DNA of 64,000 nt from Halisarca cf. caerulea (GCA_963170055.1 CAUJGJ010000040.1:853401-917400); one strand, 5' to 3'; positions 10,672 to 23,000 are shown, numbered from the stretch's first letter. Notes: generated by a model not told the origin, from the sequence alone. Numbers and translations: made by a program.

Positions 10672-13600
10672 CTATAGGCAGAGGGAAACATGATGTAATT
10701 TGCCATTGGATACATACCAAAGTGAATTGTTGTCACATTGACATGTCCGCATGTAAACCATCACAAAGTGTTTGACTAATAATATTATCGGCTGAAACAC
10801 ATCCCATTCTTACCTTTCTTTTGGTTTATGCACCTCCTAAGAAATAGAGATTCTGGAATAGAGGATTATATACACAATTGGATCCTAAACTAACCTATTG
10901 GAAGCTCAAACATGTGTGAGACACTTTGACTAGCAGCACTACCAGCAGAGTTAGCTGCTCTGACGCGGAAGTAGTACTGCAGACCCCGCTCCAATCCTGT
11001 CACAACAAAGTGTGTAGATGCACTTGGTACGGTCATCTCTGTGGTGCTGGATGAGAATGACGAATCAGTAGAGTATTGGATGGAGTAGGTCACATTCCCA
11101 TTTGGCTTCACTGAAGGCAGCCAGTTCAGTTCAAGTCCACTTGAATTAAGGAGACGCAGGATTTGCAGCTCACGTGGCGAAGATGGAGCTGGAGATATAT
11201 ACAAGGATAGAACACACAGTGAAGACATGTACATAAACAAAATATTACGCAGGTATGTTGTTGGCAGAATTGAGGCTAAAAGGGGGTGTTTCGTGGTTTG
11301 ACAAGGTATGCGATTAGATTACTACGTCTCAGACAGTTTATCACGGTCTGGCCATGTGACCACAGCTTAAACATGACTATTATAGGCTGAAACACGCGAG
11401 TATTCGAAGAGTTTGCCTTCGAAGACATGTGATATCATGTGACAAGGCCTAAAGAAGCACTCCAGTCCACAAGGATTTTATGGCGAAAAAGGCGCGGGTC
11501 TAGATCTCTACGTAGATACTTAAAGCTTTGTCAGATTATCGCTGAAGCACTGAACTTATAATTCTGATCTTGGGAAGATTGTCGGTCCATCCGTTTAGTT
11601 TATGCACAGCCATTTGTTGCTGTAGCCGTTCTTCGTGATCAGAAACCCCTGGACATAACAGCCGTGGAATGGAGCAGCGTTTTCCCCAAATCAGGAAAGT
11701 AAGATTTGGACATGTTCTGTCTTCTGAATTTACTTGCACGTTCAAATTCAGATGTCTTGACCCGCACCTTGCATTTTTTGCTTATTTTAGTATGGTTAAA
11801 GATCGACCATGTACAACACGTACAATATGTTTTTATCTCTTTAAATTACACATGCACAAAATAGGAATGTTCGAAATACTATCTGGATGCTTTCTTGAGT
11901 CTTTCCATCTTCAGGAAGAGAAAACGAGGCATTTTATACTAGTCATTCGAAAGCGGCAGCCATTTTGTTTTTGGTGAGAAGTGCCATAACATACCTGCGT
12001 ATAATGTTATTTTGTTCAAATATGATTCATTTTCATGCATACCACAGTTCAAAGCAGCATAACATATCTTACAACTTTACTACCGGTTAGACTACTACAG
12101 CATTACCAACTATGGCTAAAGGCTCCCCAGTCTAAATAATGATCCTCCCTGAACATTTGAGGACTAGTACAGAAGTAGTTTATACAGCAAATATAATATG
12201 TCAGTGTGTACATGCATACACAGATACACACATGAACACACACATGCACGTGCATGCATGCAAAACTCATGCATACATCATTAGCAGATACGCTAGGGTT
12301 AATGCCTTATAAACAGTGTGGTCTGATTAACCATCACCTGATTCTGGTATGGTAATTTCACTCTGTGCTGGAGAGCTGACAAAGGACACATCAGTTTGAG
12401 TACGTACAGCCCATAGGGCAAGTTCGTATGTTTTTCCAGAAATAAGTTCTGTCCCCTCTATAGCACCTCGCAATATAATTTCCGGGTATCTATCAAGGAA
12501 GATTGGTGGAATGCTTGCAGGTGCATCCTTTATCCTGTAGCTGAGGATGTATCGTTCAGCGGCAACTACCCTGCCCCACTCTAGCTGGATCTCTCCACTT
12601 TCAATGCTGACCTTTGAAAACTGAGGTTGACCCAGTTCCGCTACAGAAAGAGAAATTTGATTCATTAAAATTCCAATGAGTGTGAACAAAGAACAATTTT
12701 CTCACCTGATCTGTTTCCAAATAAGTAGACATTGGAAGAAAATGACAGATCCACATAGCAGTCAAACTGTCCTCCGAGAAAGAGTTCAGTAGAGTCTACA
12801 TTGAGATTGGATCTGTTGCTGTCAGAGGTAATCACAACATTTGGTATGTTCCTAGTGTTTATCCACAATGTGCTGCCGAAAGATAAACAACCGATGTCCA
12901 AACGTTCAGGGGAAGCTGTTGTAAATTCTGAATGATGCCACACCACTCCGCGAGATGGTAAGAGACTATCTTCACTGTAGATTACAGTCCCTCCTATGCG
13001 TGTATGAAAGTAGACATGTGACACAGGATAAACATCCCATGAAAATCATTGCTGTAATGTACTGAGGCCCTATATTGTCTTTTGTATAAGGTACCGGGCG
13101 CTATTCAATTCTTAGAGTTAGCACTAGTACCTATGTTGTGCACATAACAACTGGTCCAAAGAATAATGTATACCCTCACTAGGTCAAACATTCCATGTAT
13201 ACCATTTTCTGACACATACGTACAATAGCTGTAAACTTGACATAACTCACCTGAGATCTTCAGCTCATAGGTAGCCCGTTCAAGAACCACATCGGAGCTT
13301 ATGTTCTTAACTGCACACTCATATGATCCTGCATCTTCTACAGAAAGAACGTTGATAACCAATGTATTACCATTGGCCTGTCGGTTAGGGTACTGTCCTG
13401 CTCCGATGTTGCAACCCTTATTTGGACAACTCCACTCATAGGAGACGGGAATACTGGAGGCTATTCCGGCAACACGACATACCAATACGACACTTTCTCC
13501 AAGTTCAATTGGCATAGTAAGTGATGGGGTGTTGGAGTAGGAGTCAATGACAACTGCCAAGGAGAAAAATCAGAAATGGACATGATATCTGTAATTCATT

Positions 13601-15556
13601 ATGATACTTATTATGTTTAATATGTATATTTGCAAGATATAGCTTGTTACATTTTTGAAAAAGGCATATGTGGGAATTGTCTAACATTCATGTTATATAC
13701 ATAATCATCATCTCAACTACAAGTTTTTACATGTACATGTAATACATTGCTAGAAGTAGCCAATGGCTCAAGGCTCCCCAGTATAAATAAGATACTCTGA
13801 TACCCTGATAATGAGTTTTATATGGAGAAGTGTTTATGGAAGCATGTCTACATGTGGACACAGGGGTGTCCTCACACACATATGGACTGAGTGGTGTACT
13901 GTAGTTGTCAAACATACAGTGAACTGTATGTCTATGTTTGCTGCCGGGTGTGTACACACATGGCACTGTACGGCATTCAACACACCCTAGGATGATGCAC
14001 TTGACTGGCTTTGCTATATGAAACATTTACGGCTTCAATGTATCCAAGTGTACTTTTCATGGGCTTTTGTGCATACACACAAACGGTCACACCTTAGGAC
14101 GTATGTAGTGTGGCTTTATACCACATCACACAGACATTCAGGGCTAGGCCTACTATGGTACATCTTGATGTAGGTTTGTTCTGGGTTGTAGGTGCATTGG
14201 GTCACAATACTGCAGAGTCAATAGATCGTCACACCTTCATTTACTCCTTTGATGTAACCACACATAAATCATGATTAGACTAGGGGGAGTTCAGAGAGGT
14301 TTCGAACATAGCACTTAGAGACAGACAGAAGGATGGGTTGTTCACTAATAGACAAAAACTACAAAGTGTATTCTCCTTTTGATGCATTCTATATCCCTAC
14401 ATAGTTCCTTAGTGTCTATATATCGTTTGCATAATATACATAATATTATGTACACACACTCAACTACCCACATGTGAATATTGCATGCAAGGTTTGTGTA
14501 ACACTCCATAAGGACCATTGGCCTGCTTTACACAATAAGTAAATGGTTGCAGGTTTGCATCTTGAAAACATTGTCTTATATCATGGAATATACATGATTT
14601 ACAACATGCAAAGAACAGCAGCAATTGCTCTACCAGTGTGAAATGCAGAATGAAAGCTGTTTCATAGTATGAAGAAATGTTAAATTATTATTAGAATCAA
14701 GGCCATCTTTGAGGAGTATTCATGTGTTTTGTGTACCTTTTTGCTGTGAATGTTGAAAGAAACACACATGGATTCCAGTACACACATATAATGTATTTGA
14801 GTGCTTTGATCCCCTATGTACTATATACATGTCACACGCAAAGAGGCATAGGTAGAATTCTACAGTGCATGTAATACCATGCAGCCTCATGGCACTATGT
14901 GCATTGAATGAAAGCTCTCACAGCAGCTATGTGATGATAGAATACTTCTACCCATTTGCACCATTCAGAGGAGCATGCAGATTACATACATGTGGCATCC
15001 ACAATAAGGGTAACCTTATTAACCTCGCCAAGGTACACACAATGCTGGAAATAGTCGCCTGTGTTGAGATTTGATGTGTACATTCATAGGGTCAAAGGGG
15101 TCAGCGCATACGATCAGGTAGGGTTAGGGTTAGGGAAATAGTTGTCTGTGTTGAGATTTGATGTGTACATTCATAGGGTCAAAGGGGTCAGGGCATATGG
15201 TCAGGTATAGGGTTAGTAGGATAGACGGAAACAGTATAGACCATTCACTTCTGCTGCTGAGTTCATAGTTTTACTCTATTCAATCATCACAAATACCTGC
15301 AAAGGTAGGGTTCAACCAGAGATATTTCAATGACCTTTGAATTAAGAAGCCACATATACAATCAGACTATATTCAATTTTCATGGGTTGAAATGCCGAAT
15401 TAGCACACTTTTCTTATAAAGGGAGTGTGAATCAAGTGGATACACTGTGAAACATTTCAAGAACTGTTTGGAAATAGAATCCATGCAAAATTTGGAAGGA
15501 AAATTTGATTGCATGATCGTGTGTATATCCATTGGTACACACACACACACACATGT

Positions 15557-15616
<60 letters not shown>

Positions 15617-15697
15617 ACACACACACACACAAACAAACACACACAAACAAACACACACACACACACACACACGCGCACACACACACACACACACACA

Positions 15698-15764
<67 letters not shown>

Positions 15765-18266
15765 CATACTCACATACACACACAACTATACTTGGATGTG
15801 ATTATATACATTCTTCTATCTTTGTGTACAAGCAGAAAACTATAGAGCACCATGTTTGTGGGTTAATATGGGCAAGTGTTATGATATACAGGAAGCAAGT
15901 GTACAAATTCGGGTGTTACTTCCTCTTTTATGTAATCTGTGATATCAACCAATTATACATATGAGGTGTGTGCCTGTTATAACAGCTCCTCATTCTGAAC
16001 AATGCTAGGTGTAGTAACTTTTAGCACTCCATATATTATACAAGACAGTGTGTAATCTGATACTGCAAGCTGATGGATGCTAGTAGTATCACGTTTCGAT
16101 GTAACACTTATGAGGGTTCCTATATATATATGCATACAATGTATGTGTGTGTGTGTGTGTGGGTGTGGGTGTGTGCGTGTGTGTGTGCATGTGTGTATGT
16201 TTGTGTGTGTGCATACGTGTGTGCGTGTGTGCATACATGCGTGCTTGTGTGTGTAGTGTACCCATGTGTTCTGTGTGTGTATACACTTCCCATTGCAGAT
16301 TGCATGGACAAATGTGGAAGTTGAACTGTGTGACTGTAAATACAAGGATGTACCAGCAGGTACATGAACAGGACTCATTGACTCTCATACACACCTAGAG
16401 ACAAACTGGCTCTGTAACAAGTCTGTGTTCACTCTTTGGAAGGCCTCCTTTTGTGTCATTTCTATAGATTCCCTTACAGTGGTGAAAATCTTACTCATAT
16501 GCCTGCCCCCTGCTACACTCTCTCATGCAGAGTATCCTTATATGCCATACTTGGGGTACTCCTGTCAGCACTTGGACAGGATGTGAAGCAGAATGGTGTG
16601 TGCTGCAGAAATACTGCCTATATAGTTCTATGTTCACATCTGTTTCATGCATGGCTTCGACCTAGTGCAGTATACCCCATTAGGTATGTACACAACTACT
16701 GATTTTGAAGTATAAAAGGTATAATTTCCTGTGTCCATACACAGATGGACAGCATCTGACCTTGAGCAAATGGCTCAGCTTAAATATATGGCCTTTGGCA
16801 CGAGCTTGCTAACTCAAAATTATTGGTTCAGCACAAGGAATTGTGTCCTATTTCTGCTATATCCTTGAATATGTTACAAAATTCAGGCAAATGATGTTCT
16901 CAAGTCTAATCTGAGCTCATAAGCCACTTAACGTACGAATGTTTTGAGTGACATATACTGCCTAGTGATTTTATGTGAATTTGTGTCAGTTAAAATTCCT
17001 ATGCCCACCTTTTTTGGATTCTGAGGGATTCTACATGACTGGGATTGCCTAAAGTACTCCAATCTGCATTTCAGTGAATTTGGCAACCGATAAGGTGGAA
17101 ATGAGAAGTAAGGGAGACTTAAAGTAATGTATTCACATTACAAAATGGAAAATGAAATCCTCAATGCATCAGAACAATACTAATATCATGCATGTAAGTT
17201 TGTATGGTTATGTACACATAACCACATAAGTGGGCTTTTTTGGCATTGTGACATTGACATTCTTGTGTGCACAAATGCCACTCCATGCAATAGACCACCT
17301 CCACAGTATATCTGCACAATGTTACTACGGTAAATGTATATCACATTGTACCAAATGCAAAATCCTTCATGTATAATAAAAACAAAGTGTACACTTTATA
17401 ACATTTGTAATCCTCACCTTTAATGGTTGGTTCTTGTGAATGTACTTGAGAGCCTGTTGAGAAAAGTTTTGAAAACATGATTTTTGCATCCCTGCGCATA
17501 CATCGTAACATTGATATGTGACATTTCTACACGTCACATTGAAAAAATCAAGCAATCCATTATGATAATGTATTTATCCATATATCCATATATATAGTAT
17601 TATATATGATGCATTGCCTCAAAGTATACACTGTGTTAGCATCAATGTTCAGATGTTCTGTATTTGTGTTTCAGATGTTGGTACATAAGTAACACATCTC
17701 TGAACACTATGCATATACATGTAGCAATATATTCTTGTTTTTGAGTGGAAATAGAGATAAATTATACAGAGCCTGAGAAGAATGGTGATTCAAAGAAGCG
17801 CATTTGTGATCTCTCCCCATTTAGCAACTTACCTCTAAATACAAGCATGTGATGTTCTCTCACAATGAATAGTATATTATACGAGGTCTTATTGACACAA
17901 GACACTATTGTACAAGGTCTTATTGACACAAGACACTATTGTACAAGGAAATATGCAGTCTAAAGTGCATTGTTAGGACACTCGATAATGATAGCTAGAT
18001 TCATAATGGATCTGAGAAGATTTCCGGGTTGATACCAATAATATCTTCTGTGTAATTTCTATACTTTGAAGCACTCTGGAATGATACGCGGAAAATGTTG
18101 TTCCTGCTGGACATGGGACTACCATTATTTACACTATGTTGCATTGTATAATAATCATATATAGCCTAGGATATCACATCAATCATATTATTTCAAAGTG
18201 ACAAACATCCTTACCTAGTACTTGTATTAGGAATCCAATAAGTAAATATCTTAACATGTAGTGCAT
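10540..18266 (-). CDS. Ig/fibronectin III receptor-like gene, 3' end not found
   Basis: Seven exons on the minus strand: 18215-18266, 17418-17453, 13251-13553, 12706-12993, 12338-12640, 10895-11188 and 10540-10671. Each internal exon has GT donor and AG acceptor and contributes 2 + 3n + 1 bases, so every intron is phase 1, the usual pattern for shuffled extracellular domains. The product would have a signal peptide, a short linker, one Ig domain, an unassigned beta-rich domain, two FN3-type domains and a Ser/Thr-rich segment. A surface adhesion or receptor role is inferred from this architecture; a receptor kinase or phosphatase is possible, but no membrane segment or enzyme domain was found below 10540. 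Transposons and microsatellites fill the introns. The lack of stop codons and conserved splice sites suggest a live gene. Confidence 0.85.
10895..11188 (-). CDS. Exon 6: fibronectin III domain
   Basis: Acceptor TATATCTCCAG and donor GTTAGT bound 294 bases in phase 1. The domain is a good FN3 match: P..P..L then LELNWLPSVKPNGNVTYSIQY (W and Y.I.Y) and VVTGLERGLQYYFRVRAANS (L..G..Y.FRV.A.N..G). An inverted-repeat element (11248-11999) lies in the intron just upstream. Confidence 0.92.
11248..11999. mobile_element. Short inverted-repeat element, CGCAGGTA family, copy M3
   Basis: Ends CGCAGGTATGTTGTTGGCAG (left) and the complement of CGCAGGTATGTTATGGCACT (right) bound 752 bp, with TA duplicated at 11246-11247 and 12000-12001. 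A partial internal foldback pairs about 11550-11575 with 11680-11705 around CTGATYTKGGG. It sits in the intron between exons 5 and 6 of the receptor gene. The remaining intron (12002-12337) has no feature. Confidence 0.87.
12338..12640 (-). CDS. Exon 5: fibronectin III-like domain
   Basis: Acceptor CTTTCTGTAG and donor GTGATG bound 303 bases in phase 1. The pattern IQLEWGRVVAAERYILSYRI matches the B and C strands of FN3 (W then Y.L.Y), and ISGKTYELALWAVRT matches the L..G..Y...V.A region near strands E to F. The length is usual for one FN3 domain. Confidence 0.85.
12706..12993 (-). CDS. Exon 4: unassigned beta-rich extracellular domain
   Basis: Acceptor CACGCATAG and donor GTGAGA bound 288 bases in phase 1. 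The 95-residue stretch has two Cys (DIGCLSFG and GQFDCYVDL), several possible N-glycosylation sites (for example NRSN, NRSG) and alternating hydrophobic residues. The Cys spacing is shorter than in a standard Ig domain and the D.G.Y.C motif is absent, so I do not assign a family; a divergent Ig-like domain is possible. Confidence 0.8.
13251..13553 (-). CDS. Exon 3: immunoglobulin domain
   Basis: Acceptor CTTGGCAG and donor GTGAGT bound 303 bases. The frame shows an Ig fold: LGESVVLVCRVAG holds the first Cys, YEWSCP the core Trp, and VEDAGSYECAVKN is the classic D.G.Y.C motif with the second Cys. Two more Cys (SCPNKGC) may make an extra bond. Phase 1 at both ends. About 3.9 kb of intron with CA/TG microsatellites separates it from exon 2. 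Confidence 0.93.
13554..15532. other. Intron sequence without genes, with a small tandem duplication
   Basis: Part of the 3.9-kb intron of the receptor gene. At about 15057-15112 and 15150-15205 a block ('tgtgttgagatttgatgtgtacattcatagggtcaaaggggtcag') is repeated with period near 90. Between them lies 'tagggttagggttaggg', too short to call a telomere repeat. Nothing else is recognised. Confidence 0.5.
15533..15790. repeat. (CA)n microsatellite, about 255 bp
   Basis: Almost pure CA dinucleotides with a few interruptions (caaacaaa, cgcgca, cata). All open frames across it in both directions encode only Cys-Val or His-Thr repeats and are not genes. Confidence 0.97.
16142..16285. repeat. (TG)n microsatellite, about 140 bp
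   Basis: TG repeats with interruptions in the opposite sense to the CA tract 350 bp to the left, so the two could pair as a long inverted repeat. The stretch 16286-17417 between this and exon 2 is intron with no recognised feature. Confidence 0.95.
17418..17453 (-). CDS. Exon 2: 36-base linker exon
   Basis: Acceptor TTTTCTCAACAG precedes the exon and donor GTGAGG follows. It supplies SQVHSQEPTIK between the signal peptide and the Ig domain, with phase 1 on both sides (2 + 33 + 1 bases). The wider open frame 17367-17555 on the same strand is a reading frame through intron sequence in another phase. Because it is so short, this exon is less certain than the domain exons. Confidence 0.55.
17882..17949. 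repeat. Two-copy 34-bp tandem repeat in intron 1
   Basis: 'aggtcttattgacacaagac..actattgtac' occurs twice back to back. The surrounding intron (17454-18214) has no gene signal. Confidence 0.8.
18215..18266 (-). CDS. Exon 1: signal peptide
   Basis: ATG at 18264-18266 opens MHYMLRYLLIGFLIQVL, a short N-terminus with a hydrophobic core that fits a secretory signal, and runs directly into donor GTAAGG after the first base of a Gly codon (phase 1). The exon codes 17 residues plus one base. It was found by reading the sequence upstream of the Ig exon; the phase match with exon 2 supports it. Confidence 0.75.
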
Positions 18267-19183
18267 TTTGCTAGATTCTTCCTTCTTGATTCTGAAACAA
18301 CCTTGCCTTTCACTAAGAGCTGCTCAGTCAGTGCATGTGATCGAGGTAATCAGAGAAACACATCTGGATGCTCCTGGGTGCACAATGGCTTATATACATG
18401 AAGCAGAGGGTGTGTCGCCATAAAAGGTTAAGGTCAGCCACTGTGTACACTGCCTTCCATTCAGGTCTGTCTATATGGGCCTGCCATACACGAATCACTA
18501 CTAGCGCAGTCACCACTGCAAAGCCATACAAGTGCAGGCGTACCTGATATGTGTGGTGCCCTGTATACACTGGGCACACCTGGCAAGCCATACATGCTCA
18601 TGTGTATTGATGCTGGCTGACCACATAGCCACATGGGCTGAGGATGTTAGGCAACAGTGGCCTTTCATGCCCACAGTTGTAACAATATCCATCATCACTT
18701 TTGGATAATGGGGTGGGCTAAACAGAGTTTGTTTAAGTATCACTCCATTGTCTTCAGTATAACTTGGCTGCCAACAGTTTACAAACACAGTTTACATTCA
18801 AAAATGTATAAGAATGAGTAATGCTTGTGTGTATGTATTTTAGTATGGAAAAGCTTCTAATTGGATGTGTTTTCTTTGGACGGAGATGAATGTAACTAAT
18901 TGTCATCAACAATCATTCCATTGTACAATGTTTTGCCCACTTGGGCTACTCCTGGTACACGCAATTAAAACTATATTAAAACCAAAAGTGATTGAACATT
19001 GTAAGTGAATGGATAGAAAATTTATCAATGGGATCAAAACATGCATGAGGCTTGTCCAATCAGGGGATCCCACACATGACTGAGCTGAGACCCATATTGA
19101 CTCAAGGACACACACACACGCACACACATGTCAATGTGCCCTCGTTCAAGCATGTTGTGTGTGTTTGTGTGTGTGTGTGTCAC

Positions 19184-19259
<76 letters not shown>

Positions 19260-20110
19260 ATGTATGTGCCAGTGTGCCTGTGTGTAAGTAAAATTGTCCT
19301 AACTAACTTGTGGCCTTAGTATACATCTGCCCACAATTCTTCAGCATGTACAAAAAGATTTTGCCCAGTATTTTTCATAAGATTACATTAGAGGTTCAGT
19401 GTTTGTTTGTTGTTTGTAGGTATGTGTTAAATCATAAAATTAATTAATAGTATTATAGGTTTAAATATGCCCATTAGGCAATTGTGTGGAGTATAGCTAA
19501 GTTTGAGAGCCTCAGGAGCTGCTGCAGGTACTGTAACAAATACATTGTTGTCATTTGGACCTATTGTGTGTACTGCTCATCCGATAATTTATCCTTTATT
19601 GTGGATCAAGTTGACTCCGAATGTTGTGTTATTGTGGATGAGCCCCTACAGTGGTGCGACCCCTAGTTGTGGACGATCACATTACTTTAGTGTATTTGTT
19701 ACGAATTTTGTACACAAGTAATATGTAGCAACAGTTCCAAGAATCTATAGCAACAAATCCATGCAATATAATGCAATGATGTTATAATGTATACTAAAAT
19801 CTAGTGTAGAATTGGAGATTGTTGTGTTCTATTTATGACACATTTGATAATTTACTGCAATAAACAAAATATATGAATGACAGCACATGTTCACTTCTGG
19901 GACTGAGTGTGGAAGAGCCGATAACAGGGGATGACACAAAGAGGAATGAGCTCTGCTTTGTTGCACTGATTGCAGCAGTGCTGACAGTCAAGGACACCAG
20001 GCAGAATGTCAGGAAAGAAGCTCTCACAAAATTGCTGGGAAAGAGGAGTGCTGTCCACAGAAATAGTTGCACTTCTCTCCATGGACAAGTGGAGAGCCAT
20101 CATCTCCCTA
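18267..20110. other. Upstream region of the receptor gene with a TG microsatellite
   Basis: The minus-strand promoter should lie here, but no TATA box or other element is convincing. A (TG)n tract runs from about 19158 to 19288, flanked by short CA repeats near 19105. The frame at 19503-19721 on plus is open and hydrophobic but has no splice sites or domain I can name. Frames at 18328-18788 minus are not gene-like. Confidence 0.4.
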
Positions 20111-20834
20111 CGCATGTGGGACATGTCCAGATTTGTTATGATAACGCTCCTGAGTTTGCATAATGATAAAATATATTTTGGTGCCTATACGTCATTAGTC
20201 GCGTATTTATCTCATGATTTAGGCTGATATTCCGGCATATACGAGTGCTGAATCCGTGTTTAGTGACATTTTGTGTCGTCACAGTTTCTGTGTCACATGC
20301 TTGCTTGTGACCGAACTGAATGTTCTTCGGAATTGTAGTTTTCGGCTGGGTGATGCATGAGGGAACAAGCTAGAGGTAGTTTCTTGGTGCCAACTTTGAG
20401 CCATCTGGAGGATACAACTTTTCCATGTGGCAGCAAGAGAGCTTTTGTTCCTGTCCAAAGTTATTGGCACTTGAAATTTGTCTTTTGATGGCCAATACTA
20501 CAGATCTCGGCTTTGGAGAGGAATTGTCTTTGCTGCCACATGGAAAAGTTAGTAAATGTTTTTCTATAGCGATTAATGTGAAAAGTAGTCTTGAAAGTGC
20601 TCCACCATCTATCACCCAAGCATTTTGCTTTTTAGTAGGGGTTAGTAAACCTTAGTAGCTTCTGCGTGCTTGAAGCAGGTCTTTCAAAAGGGTACTCGTC
20701 GAAACGCTTATGTGTCTGCCTACATGTTAATCCTATGTTTGACACTCTGAAGCTTCTGCAAGTTGAGAACAGAAGCTGTAAAAAAGACCGAAATTTTCAC
20801 ACCTTCGAATTAGCGCAGACATGTCCCACATGCG
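20111..20834. mobile_element. Short inverted-repeat element, CGCATGTGGG family, copy E1
   Basis: Terminal repeats CGCATGTGGGACATGTCC (20111-20128) and its complement at 20817-20834, flanked by TA on both sides (20109-20110, 20835-20836). The internal hairpin is perfect over 21 pairs: 20416-20436 with 20530-20550, starting AACTTTTCCATGTGGCAGC. No protein is coded; the open frames inside are by-products of the repeats. Related copies: 27266-27984, 37640-38371, 37183-38560 (split), and fragments near 25860-26158, 40088-40330 and 40566-40726. Confidence 0.92.
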
Positions 20835-21160
20835 TAACCAGTTCTCGTTCTCCTTTCAGGATCTCTTGACACAGTGTGGTGATTCGTTCTCAAGGGTGTA
20901 CATGTTCACAGTCCCAATGACCGAGAAATTAACTAATAATTCTGGTGTATAACCTGTGTGGCTGCCGCCCCTTGTCCCAAATTACTTCCAAATATGTTAT
21001 AATAAACCGTGGCTGAAACTCTGCCAAAATGCAGGAAATTGTCTTCAGAATTGCAACGAATAAATAATTTTTAATGTCCCTGTATTCCTGCCACACAATA
21101 ATTCAAAGGAAAAATTCGCCTATATCAAAATTGGAATCCGAATCCTGGAAGAATCCAGGA
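20835..21160. other. Non-genic stretch
   Basis: No feature recognised apart from the A/T-rich left flank of the following pogo-type relic. Confidence 0.35.
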
Positions 21161-21278
21161 TTACCCAAAAGTATACAAACTGCCTACAGTTGACACCTGG
21201 CAGTTGATAATGGCTGTAACTGTGTGCACTTGACACTTGCCATGCGCCTTGAATTTTGGTTTCCTTGGGAACATCAGA

Positions 21279-21600
21279 ATGCAGCACAGCAAGTACCAAT
21301 CACTTACAATCAAGAGAAAACTGGAGATCATCAACCTTGTTGACCAAGTGCCTCCTGGAAAGAGAGACATTGCTAGCGAAGTGGGAATTCCAGGGAGCAC
21401 TCTGAGCACAATCTCATGATTAGTGTTGGAGACATTGTACCATCATTTGATCCAAGTGCCACTGCTCAGGATGATGAAGTAGATGATTTCGGTGACTCAC
21501 TGCCTAGAGTTTTGTTCAGCAAGGCAATTCTGCCTTTCAATACATTCAGGCATTCCTCCTTTGCAATACCACCCATGCAGACAAGACTTATAAACTTATA
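21279..21600 (+). pseudogene. pogo/Tigger-type transposase fragment (CENP-B N-terminal domain)
   Basis: From ATG at 21279 the frame reads MQHSKYQSLTIKRKLEIINL and continues through GKRDIASEVGIPGSTLSTIS to a TGA at 21417-21419. This is the first CENP-B-type helix-turn-helix (KY..LT...KLEII..V) used by pogo/Tigger transposases to bind their ends. It is followed at once by a short acidic frame (21416-21601, DDEVDDFGDSLP), like the C-terminal tail of such proteins, so the DDE catalytic core has been deleted. The sequence differs from the relic at 8423-9002. Possible ends with 'ataattcaaa' near 21100 and its complement near 21825 were noted but are weak. Confidence 0.75.
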
Positions 21601-21949
21601 GGGAGCTAGACATTGATTTACTGACATCAACAAACAATGTTGATTTATGTGTTCAAACCTCAATTACTGACTTATTCAAACCAGCTTCATGACTTTCCAT
21701 TGTGCATTGTTCATAAGATTTACTGTTCACTTCATTTTTGCTATTTCATGCGTGCTTATGCAATCTCTTATGCTGTTTGGATAATTGAAATTTCCTGTTA
21801 ATTCAATTTTTTCTGTTTTAGTAATTTGAATTATCAGGTTATACTATATATATGAATAGAGCTTTACACTTTTGAAATTTGCAATGAAACTAAAATAGGG
21901 GCTGTTGCATGTAATGGCACCACTTTTTATACTAAGTCTTGCGTGAACA

Positions 21950-22657
21950 GCTGTGTACCTGTACTTGCCATTGCCCACGTCCACACCACCCAAGTGGATA
22001 TTGTAAAGCTTGATTGATTGTAAAGTTATGTGCTAAAAAGGCAGTCTACTAAACGGCGCACTGTGATTCGATTTCTACTTTGAAGGGTTCCTACGAAAGG
22101 TAACCAATTTTTCACCGTACGGCATCTTGAAATTCGCTTTTTGTCCTGTTATGTGTAGGTTTTTTATAGTTTTTGAGAAGATACAAATATAAAAACACGT
22201 GCATGTAAAACAAACGGAACAATGTATCAAAAAGCCATACGGTTAAAACTTAGTATTGCTCTTTGTCAAGAACCTTGTAAAGTTTCAGAGCTACAAAGCA
22301 CTGCTTAGTGGACTGTCTTTTGTGAAGAAAATTTGTCCTTGAGCATTTGTCATCTTCCATCTAAGTCATGCCAATGTCAGGTGACTATGCTCACGATATT
22401 GCAATACATTCTACTTCGAAGAGTTCCTATGAATGGTAGCTAACATTTCCCTGATTCAGCGTTCGGTTTTCCTATTTGTTCTGGCAATGTTTAGGTTTTA
22501 GAAGATTTAGTAAGAACAAAAAAGAAGAAGACGAATTATCCAGTCTGAGTTCATACAGTCTGCACATGACCAACCCACGTAAAATTGGCAAATGTGACAC
22601 TTTTTTATAACATTCCTTTAAAACCACCAAATGCCCCCTTTCTGGCTGAGTTTGCAC
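21950..22657. mobile_element. Inverted-repeat element of the M1 type, truncated, copy M4
   Basis: The internal hairpin 22109-22125 with 22232-22248 (TTTTCACCGTACGGCAT and its near complement, about 14 of 17) and flanks such as 'ctaaacggcgcac' and 'cccctttctggctgag..ttgcac' match M1. The right end near 22657 is damaged, and a CGTAGGTATGTTATG terminus of the M2 type starts at about 22658, so two elements abut here. The left end is not clear. Confidence 0.65.
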
Positions 22658-23000
22658 GCGTAGGTATGTTATGTCCGATTTATAGACCTAAAACAAAATG
22701 ACGTCGTCTTTTGGGCCCTTCAAATATTCGGTTTGTTTTCTGTTTGAATACGTGTAGATGTTCTAAGAACACCTTATACTGTATCTACAACATATATACT
22801 TAGTATCTAAAGGGCTAAAAAGATAATACGAAGGTCATGAGTTACGTATGCCAAATGGAGGAACCCTTTCTAAGACATTTTCCTGCTGAGATCACTATAG
22901 CGAAGTACTCGCTAAGTTTTCCATGTTGGGTATTTCGCCATCCTCTTGAAAGCCGTGATCAGTCATATTAGACCTTAAATAACAAGATTTAAGCGTCTAG
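22658..23000. other. Terminus of an M2-type element, then non-genic sequence
   Basis: The first about 70 bases (CGTAGGTATGTTATG, then 'aaaacaaaatgac') resemble the reverse complement of the right end of M2 (8060-8128). No opposite end was found. The rest holds no recognised feature. Confidence 0.5.

Noticed and set aside
15118..15137. TTAGGG-like run as an internal telomere repeat
   Set aside because: Only about three units, inside a two-copy local duplication.
15380..15964. Several open frames of over 100 codons on both strands
   Set aside because: They run through the (CA)n tract and encode only alternating Cys-Val or His-Thr; microsatellite by-products.
16073..16398. Open frames rich in Cys-Val or His-Thr
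   Set aside because: Same cause, in the (TG)n tract.
19503..19721. Hydrophobic plus-strand frame as an exon
   Set aside because: No convincing splice sites in matching phase, no family motif, and a second open frame overlaps it.
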